Part shown: piece after piece, positions 12,201 through 24,072 of the stretch
Numbering within the stretch: the stretch's first letter is position 1
How the letters are laid out: each line of letters begins with the position of its first letter
DNA from: Setophaga petechia
Lineage: Eukaryota > Chordata > Aves > Passeriformes > Parulidae
NCBI GenBank assembly: GCA_024362935.1
Contig: JANCRA010000010.1
Span: forward strand, 1,684,001-1,748,000
Direction of reading: 5' to 3'
Length of the DNA stretch: 64,000 bases
Translations under genes and position numbers: made by a program
Notes under the pieces: model-generated
Told to the model about the DNA's origin: nothing
The model's input: the letters and a program-made list of their open reading frames with translations, nothing else
Database searches by the model: none

Positions 12201-15200
12201 AAGCTTTTTTTTTTTTAAACCTAGTTCTGGATTGATGGGATAGAGGAATTTGTGAAAATGTAGATGTTCTTCGGCCTGAAAAATTATAAAGCTCCTTGTC
12301 ATAGCATCATGGGGTTTTATCTTTAATTGAAATACTTACATTTATAAAAGTATTTTGTCTCTAAATGTACTGTTGAAGCTAACTAGCATTTGTGTGTGAT
12401 GAAAATCAAGGGATAGAAATGTCTATATCCAAACCAGAAATATCTGTCATGCTTCCTCAGCACTGAAGAACAACAATGCTGAAAGGAGATTCCCCGTATC
12501 CAGTTTTGCATTTGGCATTTGACACATTTATACACAGCTTTGTTTTATCTCCTGTGTGGGATGGAAGTAGTAATGGAACTGAATTCAGCCAGCAATTACC
12601 TTGCTGTAGTTGTAGCGATAAAAAGGTTTTATTAGCATCTGTTTGTGGCTAGGATCAGTCGAGGAAATAATTTTTCCCTGTGATTTTATAAAGCATTTCA
12701 GAGTAAAGCTCACCCTTTATCTGATTGACAAATACTACACCTTGTTGTTAGAGCTGTGTTCATTTCGCAGCCTGTCAGCAGGGGCACCTCTGGCTTTTAG
12801 AAGGTTTCTGTAATGTTTGAAACATAGTGCTCCAAGAGGCTGAAATCTTGAATTTGGAGTTTCATGCCCCTTGGCTCCATCTGTGGTTCCAACCCCACAA
12901 TGGGTAAGCCTCCAATTTGTCCTGCAGACAGCAAGCTGCCTGGTTTCCCTCCTAGTCAGTGGGACATGCGTGGCTGAAATTATACATTGGAAAAGCAAAC
13001 AGCCTCAGACAAACAGCCTGGCTTTCTCTGGAGCCAGGGTCTGGAGAAAGGAACAATGCTTTCAAAAGCCAAGCAGAAAGAACAGCTTCACCTGCAGAAC
13101 TTTTCAACTGATGCACAAGCTGTGCCTTAGCCAAGGGCCAGCGCAAGCCCTGCATCCACACAAAGCAAGCCAGATTGTCTTACACTTGGGCAAGGAGAGT
13201 GGGAATAGAGGAAGAGAAGTTTAAATTCTTTAGCCTTCCTCACACAGAAACAACGTCTGTCATCTAAGAGGTGGTGGGGGAGAAATTGGGAGAAGCAACA
13301 CCCCTTACACAGTATGATTGAGAATTTCTCTTACTACCCAACTGATTGTTGCACTACAGCACAAATAATAATCCATGGACATTAGTCACCTGCACTCAAT
13401 GCAAACTCAATGATGCTTGATTCTGCAGGCTGCACCTGACAGTCATGCAAAACCACAGATGGAAGCTGGGGGAACTTCTCTGCTTCAGTTGCTTTGTATT
13501 TTGTCCATGTCCTGCCAAATTTGATCTTGAGCCTCTGCTGATATTATTAGTGAGATCCTATTTTTTTAGGGAAAAAGGGTTCCTTTGGCACTGATTGTCA
13601 ATTTTATGACAGTTTAATTTAGAGGTTAGTGTCCTCAACTATTTCAGGGGTGAGAGAATTCTCCCAATGAAGTATCAACAAAACAAAAGAACAAGGTTAT
13701 TTATCTTACATTCCAAAACCAGCATTTACTATCAGGAATGAGACTATAAACAACAAGTTATTCCTTTCTTCAAGGGCCTGCCATTCCCATTTGTATACTT
13801 CAATTTGCATCCAACTGCAAGAAAAAATTAGGAAGTTCTATTTCTTGATATTAATCCAACATTCTTCTTAATTCTGGTTTACACAGGATACACTAAACTT
13901 CTGAGGAAAATCTCTTCCAGAGCTTCATTACTGGTGTCTGAATGTCTGGAATCAGTTGGGAGCCACTCATATGCTTAAATATTTTTTCCCAGGCATAGTT
14001 CTTTTTTGCATAAACACCTCTGTGGATCTCACCGACCTCTTTTGACCTGTAAAGAAGCATTTCAGTGCCTGAGATATGTCTTTTGGGAATAATATTGCCA
14101 ACAATACTATTAGACTCTTGAAACACAGAGTAAAGCATGACTGTAGAAGTTTGAAAGTCGGGGGATTATTGTTAAGAAGAACAGAAAGAATAGAGAATAG
14201 CTGCCTCTTGGGAAGAAGGAGCAAACCAAGCTGAATCTGGAGCTTTGAATACAGTGAAAGCTTCTTCCTCTGCACCCCTGGTCGTCATGCCAAAGAAGGG
14301 ATGCTAATGCAGGTAGAAACCTGACTCACAGATTTAAAATAGCAAGAAAATTGCCCTTTTTGCTCTTTTGTTCCAGGAGAATGAATTAATCTCCTGAGTG
14401 TTCACAGTTCAAGTCTTGCATAAGACTTCACGCATGAAGTTTCCCAGCTTGTTTAGGTTTGAGAATCACACCAATTTGATTTGTCCTCAAATGGAGTCAC
14501 AATTTGTACAACTGTTTGTCATGCTCACCTCAGTGAAATTATAAGAGTTTACGTATAAGCAAAGACCACTTCAAGTGTAAGGAGCAGCAGTTTTAAGATA
14601 AATTAGTCTTTTCAAGGGCTCCACCTGTACTGTGTGCCCCCGTTGGCCTTGTAAAATGCACAGCTATTTGCAAAGCTCTGACATGAACTTACCTGAGTGA
14701 GATGTGCAGAGGCTTCCAGGATAGCTGGAAAAGTAATGGATTTTGAAGAGATATGAAGGGTAAAACTAGTATAGCTAGAGCTGTACTAGTACATTAGCTA
14801 TATTTATGTATATATCAGATATATAGCTATATTTATATATATATATATCAGATCAGGCTTGATCCAAGAGAAAATTTTGCTTTATAAAGAAGAGAAATTT
14901 TCCATTCATCATGTAAATGTGATTTACTTTTAGAAAATAAGGGAGTAGCTAAGTTTGAAATTGACCTCAGATTTTTTTGAGAAGTTTGGGGTTTTTTGCT
15001 TGCCTGTTGATCCTGTTTAGTAGAAGCTTTACCTTGCCCAAAACTAAACTCTGCTTGCCCTTTTTTGGTTCTGAAGATCACAGGAGTCTCTCGATGACTT
15101 GTGTAAGGTTGAGGTTAGATCATGAGTGGATAAAGAGTAAAGTTTGGGTAGAAAAAAACATGGATTTTCTAAGCCCACTTGGAATTAGGAGGTGGATAAT

Positions 15201-17851
15201 GCCATTGGTGGGTCATTGTTGTCCAAAGGGCTTATACACTGCAAAGAACTGTGCAGTGCCTGAGGCGTGTCTGTATGCAGGGGTGCCTGAAACAGAACTG
15301 CCTGTCTGGTGGCACTGAGTATTCTGTTCCCAAATCTTAAACCCTGGATGTTGCAATGGCTGTAACAAAACAATAAATACATGCTGCTCTAATGACCTAG
15401 ATAAATAACCCATTTGTGCTGTGCCGCTGAGAGTCAGGATGAGTGCACAGTGCATGTGATTGCTGACAGTATTACACATCCACTAAATTTTTATCTATCA
15501 CTCACACTATCTGAGGAAAATTATTGTATCAGCCCTAAAGTGAAGCTCTTTCAGCACTGGGTATTTTGGTTTGATGAAATACCAGTATCTTGCAGTTGTA
15601 CTATGTTGCACACAGAAATATTTTTTTTTTAAATACAGTCCAACCAGCCATATCCTGTAGGCTCTTAAAACGAAAACATGAATTTCATCTCTCTTGTAAG
15701 GCCTGTAAATCCTACTTACATGCTCAGTATAAGGCTGGAATTCCTCATGGTTGCATAATAGCTGCTGGATTTGCTGGGCTTCAGGTTGGAGGGAGGGGCT
15801 CCGATGCAAAGGACATCCACGGATGCTGCTGGTCCGAAAGAGAAGTCTGGATTGGGGGTGGGGTATTCCTCAAGGCCAAGTGCTTCACCTTTACCTCTCA
15901 GTAGTACAGCTTTTCAGAGATAATGTAAATCCCTTCCTTCTGGATCAGGCAGGTACAGACAAAGTGTCAAGGGCAGCATATTAAGGGAGGATGCAAGACC
16001 AAAGGCAGACTGCTTAATTTGCCTGTGTCTGCACATGTTGGGTAGGTGCAACACATACAATTCAAACATCAATTTGCTCCGACTGTGCACTTTGTGGCTA
16101 CAAATACTATCATTTGTCATTGTCATGGGCAACCTACAATTTTCCATTTGACAAGTCTAAATGTCTACACTTCCAAACGAAGACCAGTGAAACAGGCATG
16201 GTTGAGCATGCATGTGCTCTTGTGCATTTGTGTTCATCAGTCTCATGTTTGCTTGCTTGAACAGTGCCACGTGTGTAGGAGCTGCTCTGTACATGCCAAT
16301 TCTTCTGCATGGGCAAGACCTTCCTGTTTTGAGGGATGTGGCTGTGGTTTCAGGGAATAGAAACTGTGCTGCATTTAGGACAACTGGTTACACTCAAATG
16401 GGAACTGAGTATAACTTTATTGTTTAGCCTAAAGCTGCCTTAAATCTCGTTGAACAGTGCTTGATCTTCAAGCAATTGGACTCTGGCATTTTTGTACGAC
16501 AATAACAAGCAATAGATTAATAAATCAAGAAGCCTGTATTGATAAACTGTAGCAATAAACTGTGATACATTTTTGACTGTGTTTCTTGCCAATTTAGTTC
16601 ATGCATGTGTCTGCATTAATGTGAGCAGTTTTGATACTTTAATTATTTTAGACAAAGTATGGAAAAAGTAGGCAACTTTTTTGACCATTGTTCTCAGAGT
16701 TCTGATCCTCTTCCAGATTTACCAAGTCATCTGCGTTTGGTGTGGGCTGACAAAAGAATTACTTTGCCACTTCTCTGTGGGATGCTTTGTTAGCTTTGGT
16801 ATGGGGCTGCAACACAAGCAGCTGCTACAGAAGGTGGCAGCTTTGTACAGATGCTTGATGCCTGTGTGATTCAGACTTCAGTTTGGGGACTCATCTTTAG
16901 AAACACTTTCCTGGGAGCAGTTGAAGAGGTTGCTTGGCCATGGCACACCTTGCCTTGCTAAAATATGTCTTTCTGGAGAGATTAGGAGAGGAGTTGGTTG
17001 ATGCTCAAGATGTGACTGTTAGAGAGCTGTATTGCTCCTTAGATCTGTGAGTCAATCTGGCTTTGAAAGGATGGTTAAGAATTTGAGCACTGGCTTTCTT
17101 GACATCTCTCAAAAGCATCATAAATTACTGAAAATCAAAAATTGTCTTTTCTGTCAAAAACTTTTCCCTTGCCCTTTAGTTGCCTTGGTATTTCGCAGGG
17201 TCCAGCTTTGCTTAATTGCTTCCTTTTAACCAATCCTACAAAATATCCCATGATGTTCAAAAGGGACAACATCAAACTCTTCTAGGCTGGCTCCCATTGC
17301 CTGTACCTAATGCAGAGGAAGTTTTGTAAAAGGCACACGCATAAGTTACATGAAATTATATGAAAATCCCTAGCCATATTTACTGTGAAAGGAAAACAGT
17401 AAAGTAAGAATAAAGCACCACGAAGTCATTGCTTTTTGCTGGTTTAAGCTGAGCAGTCGGTATTGCCTTGTCCCTGCTTCCTTCATTGCAGCGCTGAGCA
17501 AGGAGCCTGGGACTGCATCTGTGTGCTTCCTGCAGTGTGTGCCTGCTGGCTCCATGCAGTTTACCCCCCCTCCCACCTCAAACTGCATTCGGTCCTGAAT
17601 CCTTACATTTGTTTTCTCTCCTTTAGGATGGACGAAGCCCACGTCCAATCCCTCTGCCTGGCTATGAAGTCAGTTTACCAGGTTCTGGTGAGAAGTTTGA
17701 TCTGAAGCACGTTTTTAAGCTTTGCCAGTCCCATCAAACTCTCTATTTCAGTGCAGAAGATGAAGAGCTGCAGATGAAATGGATGGAAATTCTCACCAAA
17801 GCTGCCAAAGGAGAGACTGAGGATACAGCTGAAGGGCTCAGCAACCCATAG
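3197..17851 (+). CDS. FGD3: FGD3, C-terminal part (5 exons): FYVE + PH2
   Basis: Joined exons 3197-3259, 7557-7679, 9955-10107, 11658-11798 and 17627-17851 give 234 residues and a stop. Every intron is phase 0 with GT..AG ends. FGD proteins are guanine nucleotide exchange factors that activate Cdc42 and reshape actin; the domain order is DH-PH-FYVE-PH. Here only the linker, the FYVE finger (four CxxC pairs around a basic RRHHCK core) and the C-terminal PH domain are seen, so the catalytic DH domain and PH1 lie upstream of the window. The FYVE finger lacks the WxxD motif of classical endosomal FYVE domains, as other FGD members do. The paralogue choice (FGD3 rather than FGD1, 2, 4, 5 or 6) rests mainly on SUSD3 lying directly downstream, as in human 9q22.31. 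The family identity is near certain; the paralogue is very likely. Confidence 0.88.
5598..5780 (+). repeat. CR1 LINE 3' fragment
   Basis: AGCTGTGGCTGCCCCTGGAT, GTGGAAGGTGTCCCTGCCC and a CCATTCTGGGACTGCGTGAT tail show a CR1 3' end in FGD3 intronic DNA. Confidence 0.85.
6734..6885 (-). repeat. CR1 LINE 3' fragment
   Basis: Begins ATCATAGAATCATGGAATGG, the complement of the CR1 tail, then runs into the 3' UTR-like body. Confidence 0.85.
7557..7679 (+). CDS. FGD3: FGD3 exon: linker end and first half of FYVE zinc finger
   Basis: Acceptor TTTCAG at 7551-7556 and donor GTAAGT at 7680. The exon has 41 codons, phase 0 at both ends. Residues 1-17 are Ser/Lys/Arg-rich linker. Residues 19 and 22 (CKSC) and 36 and 39 (CKQC) supply the first four zinc ligands. 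The basic ligand-binding motif RRHHCK lies between them, preceded by a Phe-Asn-x-Ile-Thr-Lys stretch typical of FGD FYVE fingers. Confidence 0.93.
8060..8526 (+). repeat. CR1 LINE 3' fragment, about 470 bp
   Basis: Contains the CR1 landmarks GAGGAGCAGCTGAGGG, CCTGGAAAAGAGGAGGCTGA, GGTTCTTCCCCAGAGAGTGG and a TCTGTGATTCTGCG tail. Confidence 0.88.
8756..8783. repeat. 28-bp near-perfect palindrome
   Basis: Arms GACTAATGTTATTT and AAATAACGTTAGTC pair at 13 of 14 positions with no spacer. It lies in FGD3 intronic DNA. Confidence 0.8.
9955..10107 (+). CDS. FGD3: FGD3 exon: second half of FYVE zinc finger
   Basis: Acceptor CTGTTACAG ends at 9954; the donor after GAG is GTACAG at 10108, weaker than consensus. 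The exon has 51 codons in phase 0. It starts Val-Ile-Cys-Ala-Lys-Cys, giving zinc ligands 5 and 6. The RVC motif and CKEC pair (ligands 7 and 8, residues 22 and 25) complete the FYVE fold. The remaining half is a Pro/Gly-rich then Glu/Lys-rich linker leading to the second PH domain. Confidence 0.93.
10108..11657 (+). other. FGD3 intron between FYVE and PH2
   Basis: One short CR1 end at about 10.7 kb. Otherwise nothing is recognised. Confidence 0.85.
10640..10718 (+). repeat. CR1 LINE 3' end (short, diverged)
   Basis: GGTTGGAATGAGATGGTCTT followed by CTGTTCTGTGATCCTGTGAT matches the last part of a CR1 element. Confidence 0.6.
11658..11798 (+). CDS. FGD3: FGD3 exon: start of C-terminal PH domain
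   Basis: Acceptor CATCCAG ends at 11657 and donor GTAAGA starts at 11799. There are 47 codons in phase 0. The core has the PH beta-strand pattern seen in FGD PH2 domains: a short Ser-rich lead, Tyr-Leu-Gln-Phe-Leu, Lys-x-Trp-x-Lys-Leu-Trp-Val, and a Pro-Leu-Val-Leu-Tyr strand. It continues directly into the last exon without a missing piece. Confidence 0.9.
11799..17626 (+). other. FGD3 last intron, 5.8 kb
   Basis: AT-rich, with one AT tandem pair at 14.8 kb and no recognised transposon. The lack of repeats over nearly 6 kb may hide conserved non-coding elements, which cannot be judged without a comparison. Confidence 0.85.
14795..14856 (+). repeat. AT-rich tandem pair
   Basis: Two adjacent copies of a segment running from GCTATATTTAT to TATATATCAGAT in an AT-rich part of an FGD3 intron. 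Confidence 0.7.
17627..17851 (+). CDS. FGD3: FGD3 last coding exon: end of PH2, stop
   Basis: A long pyrimidine tract and CTTTAG end at 17626. There are 74 codons and a TAG at 17849-17851. Early residues carry Ile-Pro-Leu-x-Gly-Tyr-Glu-Val, the strand typical of FGD PH2 domains. Then follow Phe-x-Leu-Lys-His-x-Phe and Gln-Thr-Leu-Tyr-Phe-Ser-Ala strands, and the C-terminal PH helix with its invariant Trp (Lys-Trp-Met-Glu-Ile-Leu). The last 15 or so residues form a short acidic tail. Confidence 0.93.
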   Translation, partial: DGRSPRPIPLPGYEVSLPGSGEKFDLKHVFKLCQSHQTLYFSAEDEELQMKWMEILTKAAKGETEDTAEGLSNP

Positions 17852-18579
17852 AGCAAGTTTCATTTAGTTTCTTTCCTACATGCTATAAACCATCACTTGA
17901 ATTTGGTATTCATGGCACTTTGGAATCTATATGGCTTTATATTTTCATGTGTCTGCATAGGAAGTTCAGTGGTTTCTCACCTTTTATTGTACATTTTTCA
18001 AGTACAGTAGTTACCTGCCATATATTATGTAAAAGAAAGAAGTAGTTATAGTTGTTGGTGGTGTCAATGCTGGTTTTAAAACAAAAGGCAAGGAGCAAAG
18101 CATTAATTTTAACAAAGGTAATGGAAAATCATCAGTCTTGTTTTCCTAAATGTATATTTTCCAGTCCTTTTGATTGCTGTTGAGTGCGGGATGTGTATAT
18201 TCTGTGATTAGTTCTATAAATGCTGCCTTTTAAGTTAAATGTTGTAAAGGCTTGTGCTGGCCGCTGACATTCCATTTTCTGCCTCGCCCTCCTGGTAAGG
18301 TCTTTGTGATGTGTGAGCAATGTACTGAGTATTTTCCTGTTGCTAAAACCATGTCTCTGCTGTTTTGAGATGAGCTGTTCAAATGACAAATAGTGTAGAA
18401 GGGACTTCTAAAAATGACTGCAAGTGGTGCAGAACAGAACATTAAGAAGTCTCATTGATTTTAGCATTTATTATATTGATTGCTTTCTTCTGGAAACAAT
18501 ACCTTCCTTCCTTCCTTCTATTGGAACCCATTTTGATGTAAGTGAACAAATATTTTATACTGCAAACTGGGTTATGATC

Positions 18580-18585
18580 AATAAA
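18580..18585 (+). promoter_or_regulatory. Poly(A) signal, FGD3 proximal
   Basis: AATAAA about 730 nt after the stop, followed about 40 nt later by a GT/T-rich stretch (GTGACTTTTTTGTTTT) that would serve as the downstream element. Confidence 0.6.
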
Positions 18586-18839
18586 CAAAAACATTTTTAG
18601 TACATACCATTAAAAAGGTGACTTTTTTGTTTTATCGGTTAATTTAAGTGGCCTAGATTTTATTTATATAATTTGTAAATAATGTTTCATAAGTATTTTA
18701 AGAATTTTTAAAAGACCTCAGCTAATTAACAGGATTTATTACATAGTGTAAGAGATGTTTGTATGAACCGAATTTGTAATTTTATTTTCCCGTTCCCCTG
18801 TTTTTGTCTTATTTTCAAACATAAATGCTTATCTATTTA

Positions 18840-18845
18840 AATAAA
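18840..18845 (+). promoter_or_regulatory. Possible poly(A) signal, FGD3 middle
   Basis: AATAAA in an AT-rich context about 990 nt after the stop. The downstream GT-rich element is weak, so use is uncertain. Confidence 0.35.
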
Positions 18846-19005
18846 AATTCCTGCAGTTAACTCCTGAGCCAGATTTCCAAGGCACAGCAAAGTTTAGGTC
18901 AACATTTAATATAGGTTAAAAAAAATTATAAAAGTCTAAAACAAACCAAAAAAAAAGGCATGTCTCTTTCTAGTCGTAGTAAGCATGTAGTATCGATCAA
19001 AATGA

Positions 19006-19011
19006 AATAAA
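19006..19011 (+). promoter_or_regulatory. Poly(A) signal, FGD3 distal
   Basis: AATAAA followed by a T/GT-rich stretch (ATGGTTTGGTTTAAC and more T) at about 19036-19065. This is a good distal cleavage candidate. Confidence 0.55.
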
Positions 19012-19509
19012 ATCTGTCACAGTACTGTATTTTTAAATGGTTTGGTTTAACTTTTGTTTCTTCTTCAGCCTTCTACATTTTCTGATATTGATAGAGAGGA
19101 AGAAATGCTCCATACAGACAGAGTTTTTTAGGATTGTTGAAAATTAGTGATCTGCATCAGTGAATATTTTTCGGACCTACAGAAAAGGACTTATCCTTGT
19201 TTGGGGTTTGGTTTATTTTTTACATTGGTGAATAATCATATATCTGAAGTCCATGATGATAAAAAATTATAGGCCATGTATTTGATTATCTAATGGAAAA
19301 TTTTCTTGAGATTTGCATCTTTCTTCTCTACCCACCCTCTCCCAACAGTCTACACAGAAAAGATTTCTTGAAGAGTAGCTTTTACCGTGAAACAGAATTT
19401 TTTCCAGTGTGTGTTATTTCTTCTCTCAAGCTTCCTTGAAAATGTAATGCTGTAAAGTGCTTGAAAATTTACTCTTTTAGAAACATTTCTGCTTTGGAGG
19501 TGGGCTTTT

Positions 19510-19534
19510 TGTTTGTTTGTTTGTTTGTTTGTTT
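19510..19534 (+). repeat. (GTTT)n microsatellite
   Basis: Six tetramer copies just downstream of the FGD3 3' UTR. Confidence 0.9.
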
Positions 19535-20589
19535 ACACTGTGCAAGCATTCTCTCATTCTATGATTTTAGGCAAATCAAGGGAAATATGCATAGTGAGTA
19601 CATTAACAAACCAACATGCAGCAATGCAAGAGCAAAGCACTCTCAGAGAACAGCCCTAGGCTACATAATGCTGTTGTAGGAGAGTATCTCTTGTTCGGCA
19701 TTGATTGATCAGCATAAGGTCCCAGAATACAGTGCTGCTGTGAAATCACAATCAAGATCTGAGAAATCACCACACATCTCTGAAGGCTTGTCCTAAATTT
19801 ACAGCAGAATCTAATCTCATCCAGATCAAAGGCTGGAGGGTTAGGACCTTTGTTTCATTCTCCTTCCTCATCTTCTCTCCTTTGGAAGGAAGTAGAAACT
19901 CCCAAAATTGAAGAAATAGGTGTTGCTGACAGTACTTGTCATAAAAGCTGTAAGCTTTAGACTTTCCTTTGTCATAAAAGCTGTTCTTCTTAGCTCAGCC
20001 TGCTTCTATGCAGAGGGTTAGCACAGGGATTAAGCATCCCATAAATACTACATATGCTTTTATATTAGAGCATAAATAAAATTTAAGCCACTAATAGCCC
20101 CTTTCTAGCTCTGCATAGAGCTGAATTATATATGCTGGCCGTGATAAGACCTGAGAAAAAAAAATTAAATGTGGCTGCAGCAGTTAAGTTCAACCAGGGG
20201 ACTGAATTTTGATTAAGTGGGGATTAAAAGTACAATACTCATAGCTGCGGTGTCCTGACATCAGCAGATTTCACAAAAGATGCCAAAATCTCACAATAAG
20301 CCAAGAACCTTCTCTGTGCATGAGGGATATGGCCTGTGGAGCTGCACCAACAAATCTTCTCCACTTTGCTGCTTGCAGCCATGAAATAAAACCCACCAGG
20401 TCTTTCTGACTCTGCCTGTCAGGTCAAGGCACTGGACCTTACCTGCCAGATAGATACAACATTCTTGCTCTGACCATGGCTGGTGCAGAATTAAACCAAG
20501 CTGTAGTGCTCTGGGCTCTCAGGCACTGCTGGATGCCAAAGTTCTGTGTTTGGGAGCTAAACCTCACAAATCTTGAGAGAGCTTTCTTG

Positions 20590-21290
20590 GTCCTTCCTGT
20601 CATGTCTTGGTTTGGAAAGACAGGAGTCTGCTAAGGAAGGCAGGAGCCTCCCCTGAAATAGAGAATGTAAACCCTCCCCACCCCTCCCAATTGCTATAAA
20701 TTTTAAATTAAGGGGCTCTCAGACAAAAATATGGGAGCAGGAAATAACAGTTCTTTAACAGGGAAAAGAAAAAAAATATTAAACAATGCAGTACACTAGA
20801 ACAGCACTGAGAGAGTCAGAACCCAACCTGACACCCTGTAGGTCAGGGTGTTGGCAGCAGTCCAAATGGAAATGTGGCTGCAGTCCTCATGCAGTGTCAG
20901 GGGTGGTTCTGTTGGAGCAACGGGGAATCTGTAGAAAAGGGTGTATTCTTCCTCCAAAGATCCAGTGGAAGAAAAGGCAGCTGCTGTTCTCTGGGGAATC
21001 CCGTGGAGAAAGCCGTGCTGGTTTCTCAAAAACCTCTGGATTATATCTGGGTAGCAATGCTTGGCTCCTCCTTCTGGGTGGAGCACCTCCCAATGGGATG
21101 TCATAGTTTTTACCAGTCATGCAGTGACATTCAATAGCTGTTATCAGCAGATGTCCCCTCCCGAGGGAGGTGTGACTGTGGTCACTCAAAGAGAGAGATA
21201 AAGCAAACGGGCCACTTGACAAAGGTAATCTGCCATACAGATGGTAATGGAAAACAATTTGCATTGCAATCTTCAACATGTCAACAGCTG
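20590..21290 (-). mobile_element. ERV/LTR-like interspersed repeat (probable)
   Basis: The block from the TCTTGGTTTGGAAAGACAGG motif to about 21290 resembles a retrovirus-derived repeat common in songbird genomes. Its composition differs from its neighbours (GC-richer, with several short open frames on both strands). No LTR ends or target-site duplication were found, so orientation and limits are approximate. Confidence 0.45.
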
Positions 21291-22410
21291 GATAAACCTT
21301 TCCTTTGCTTCTCCAGGAGCTGCTGTCTCACTCCAAGGTGCCCATCATCTCTTGCCTGAATTAAACTGATATCTGTCATTTTTTCCTGCATTTTTTTTTT
21401 CTGTAAATTGGCAATCACAGATAAAGGGTTTGAACAACCCTGGATTTCTTTCAGGAAGATTTCATTAACAAATCAATTGGCTGCATTTAATCTCATTCCC
21501 ACAAATTTTTCATTCTGAGTGTTTACTTATTAATTTTCCTATTAAAATGTGGTGTTATGCCTTCAGAAAGAAGAGCTGGTAAAGGCAAAAATACAAAGAA
21601 CTGGCAAGAGAAAAAGGCAGTGACAGAGCAGACAGACGGGGCCAGTATCCAATTATTTATTTCTTTCCTTGAGGTGAGATGCATGTTGGTGGGTGGCTTT
21701 ATTTTGTAGATGGTGACAAAGTGAAGTGATCAGGATGAGGAACGACATTGAACTACAACTCTGAGAAACACAGCATTCCAGAAATTATCTGGATCCAGTT
21801 GATTCACCTACATCATCTCCACCTACATTTGAGCCTTTGGTACTGTACAAGCAATACTGAGCTCTACTGCTGTCGTCTTTGAGCTTGGACGAGACTCACT
21901 GTCAACACCAAGACTACACAAAATCAAACCAGTCAGTTAAGAGGTTTTCTTTGAAATCAATGTCTCCTTTCAAAATTATGAAGAAGGAAGTTTTGTTTTT
22001 GTTAAATGATGTCTAACCTTTTAATATCTCTGGCCCCAAATTGCTCACGGGTATCTAAAGGATCAGGGGTATTGTGTCCAGGGTCCATCAGGGGCAAAGT
22101 CAGCGTGGATAAATCCACTAGGAAACAGGAAAACTGGGAAATCTGCTGTGTCTGCTGCAGACCATCAGTGCCAGGGAATCTGGGCCAGGTTTTCACAGAG
22201 GCAAATGGGACTGATCCATTCAGATGGACTATTTATTCTTTGCCTTAATCTCTTATAAAAAGGCTAGATTTCAGTGTGCTCATTTGGTTTACTCATCTTC
22301 CAGCCTCTGTTGGCTATGATGGGTTACATAGGATTCACTGACTGAGGGTTTAGGAGAACTAGTGCCACCGTATCAATGCCTGGTTGTGATCAAATAAGGG
22401 TTTTTGCTAA

Positions 22411-22640
22411 ATCATAGAATCACAGTATCGTTTGGATTGGAAGGGGCTTTAAGATCATCTTGTTCCACCTCCTGCCATGGGCAGGGACATCTACTATCCC
22501 AGGGTGTTCCAAGCCCCAGTGCCCAACCTGGCCTTGAATTCTCACAGGGATGGGGCAGCCACAGATTCTCTGGGCATCCTGGGCCTGGGCCTCACCACTC
22601 TCACAGGGAAGAATTAATTTATTTCTTAAATCCAAACCCC
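22411..22640 (-). repeat. CR1 LINE 3' fragment
   Basis: Starts ATCATAGAATCACAGTATCG and continues CATGGGCAGGGACATC and CCAACCTGGCCTTGAA, the reverse CR1 body. Confidence 0.85.
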
Positions 22641-23197
22641 ATGAGTCCTCACGAGGTGAGCACAATCATATACATGTGTGTAAAACTGCTTCTAAAGGTG
22701 ATGCAAGGGAGGGAATGTGAATCCCAGATCTTTTTTTTTTTGTTTTCATGGAATTCCTTGTCGCTGACAGATGCTCACAGCTTCTTGAGAGAGAAAGATG
22801 ACAAAGCTGTGAGTTTCTTGTTTGATGCTGATGCTGCTCAGAGTAGAGCAGTGAAAATGAGGGATATGTTTTTATGTCCATTATAAGCATCTTCAGAGAT
22901 GGAAGAAAGTAGTCACTATGTGCTGGAGCACACTGGGACTGTGTGTATGTCCTTCTCCAACACTGATGTGGAGATGAGGCTTGTGGATTTGGGAGGCGAG
23001 CACCTGTACCTGCCCAGAGCACATGGCTTAGCCAGGTGAGGAACCTGTCTCCAAAGAAGATGTGAAGGAACATGTGTGACTGCTAGCTGCCTGATGCTTA
23101 AAGATATCCCCAGCTAGAGATGGCCTGCCTTTTAATAACCCCTTAGAGGATTTTTGACCTCAAACTTAGCCAATGATATTTTTCACTGTAAATTCTT

Positions 23198-23216
23198 TTT
23201 TTTTTTTTTTTTTTTA
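23198..23216 (+). repeat. Poly(T) tract
   Basis: A T run of about 20 bases in intergenic DNA. It may be the remnant of a reverse-strand poly(A) insertion, but no element is recognised beside it. Confidence 0.8.
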
Positions 23217-24023
23217 ATATCCACAATATCTTGTGTCAAAGAATTCTGTACCTAAACCCCACTTTGGCTACAAAGCTTCTTCACTTTTTTGAAGCTGTAG
23301 TGCTGGCACCTTCCGGGTCTGGCCTGGGAAGCAGCACTGAACAGCTTCCCTGTAACCTCCCTCAGGACCCTGAGGTTGCACAGAACTCCTCTGGGTCTTC
23401 CCAGGTGTCTCTTTCTGTAACTAAAGAGTCCGTTTCTTTGTTCTTTGCTGGGTAGCTCTGATCACATTTGTTTCCCTTCCTTGAGTGTCTTTTCTTTGGC
23501 CACACAAGACACGAGGTGGGTCAAGGGCAGATGCTGTGGCAGGGAATTTTTTTTCTCACATTTCTGTCCCAGACTGTTTATATCTGGGGCAAAGAATACT
23601 TGAATATTCTCTCTTTTTAGCATCTTATGCCATTTTGACTGTCTTGAACAATAGTGATGTGCCAGGGCTTTGCTGGTGGGCAATACTTCCCTTGTTCAGT
23701 CCCTTAAGCCAGCTGGAAGAAGAAATATTAACCAATATCTGTTCAGTCTGTTTTGAAGTTGATGTTGGACATGTGTACGCATATCCTTCAATCACTGCCC
23801 TTTGCTAAATGACCAAACTAACAATGTTGCAGAGCATCTGTGCAATTACATTTGAATGCACCACTTAGAGACTTTGACAAATCCATTATGTGAATTGAAA
23901 GTGCAAAAGGTTAAAATAAAAATTGCTTAATAGAATTGCAACAATATAGTATTTGCAGGAATCCCCGTGGCAGGGAGGAATGATGAGGAGGACTCCATCT
24001 TATCATAAGGCTAATTAATTACT

Positions 24024-24072
24024 TTATAATATTATATTATTCTATATTATATTACACTATATTACATTACAT
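24024..24072 (+). repeat. TATTA-rich low-complexity tract
   Basis: Imperfect ATATTATATTA repeats in intergenic DNA. Confidence 0.8.

Larger units (their letters stand above)
17852..19030 (+). other. FGD3: FGD3 3' UTR (probable extent)
   Basis: AT-rich sequence with no coding frame follows the stop and carries several AATAAA signals. Its end is inferred from the last good signal at 19006. Several ATTTA-type and TTATTTAT runs between 18640 and 18840 could be AU-rich stability elements, but the whole stretch is AT-rich, so this is weak. Confidence 0.6.

Noticed and set aside
22404..22886. 160-codon plus-strand frame
   Set aside because: Its first half is reverse-strand CR1 sequence and the rest has no family match or splice sites.
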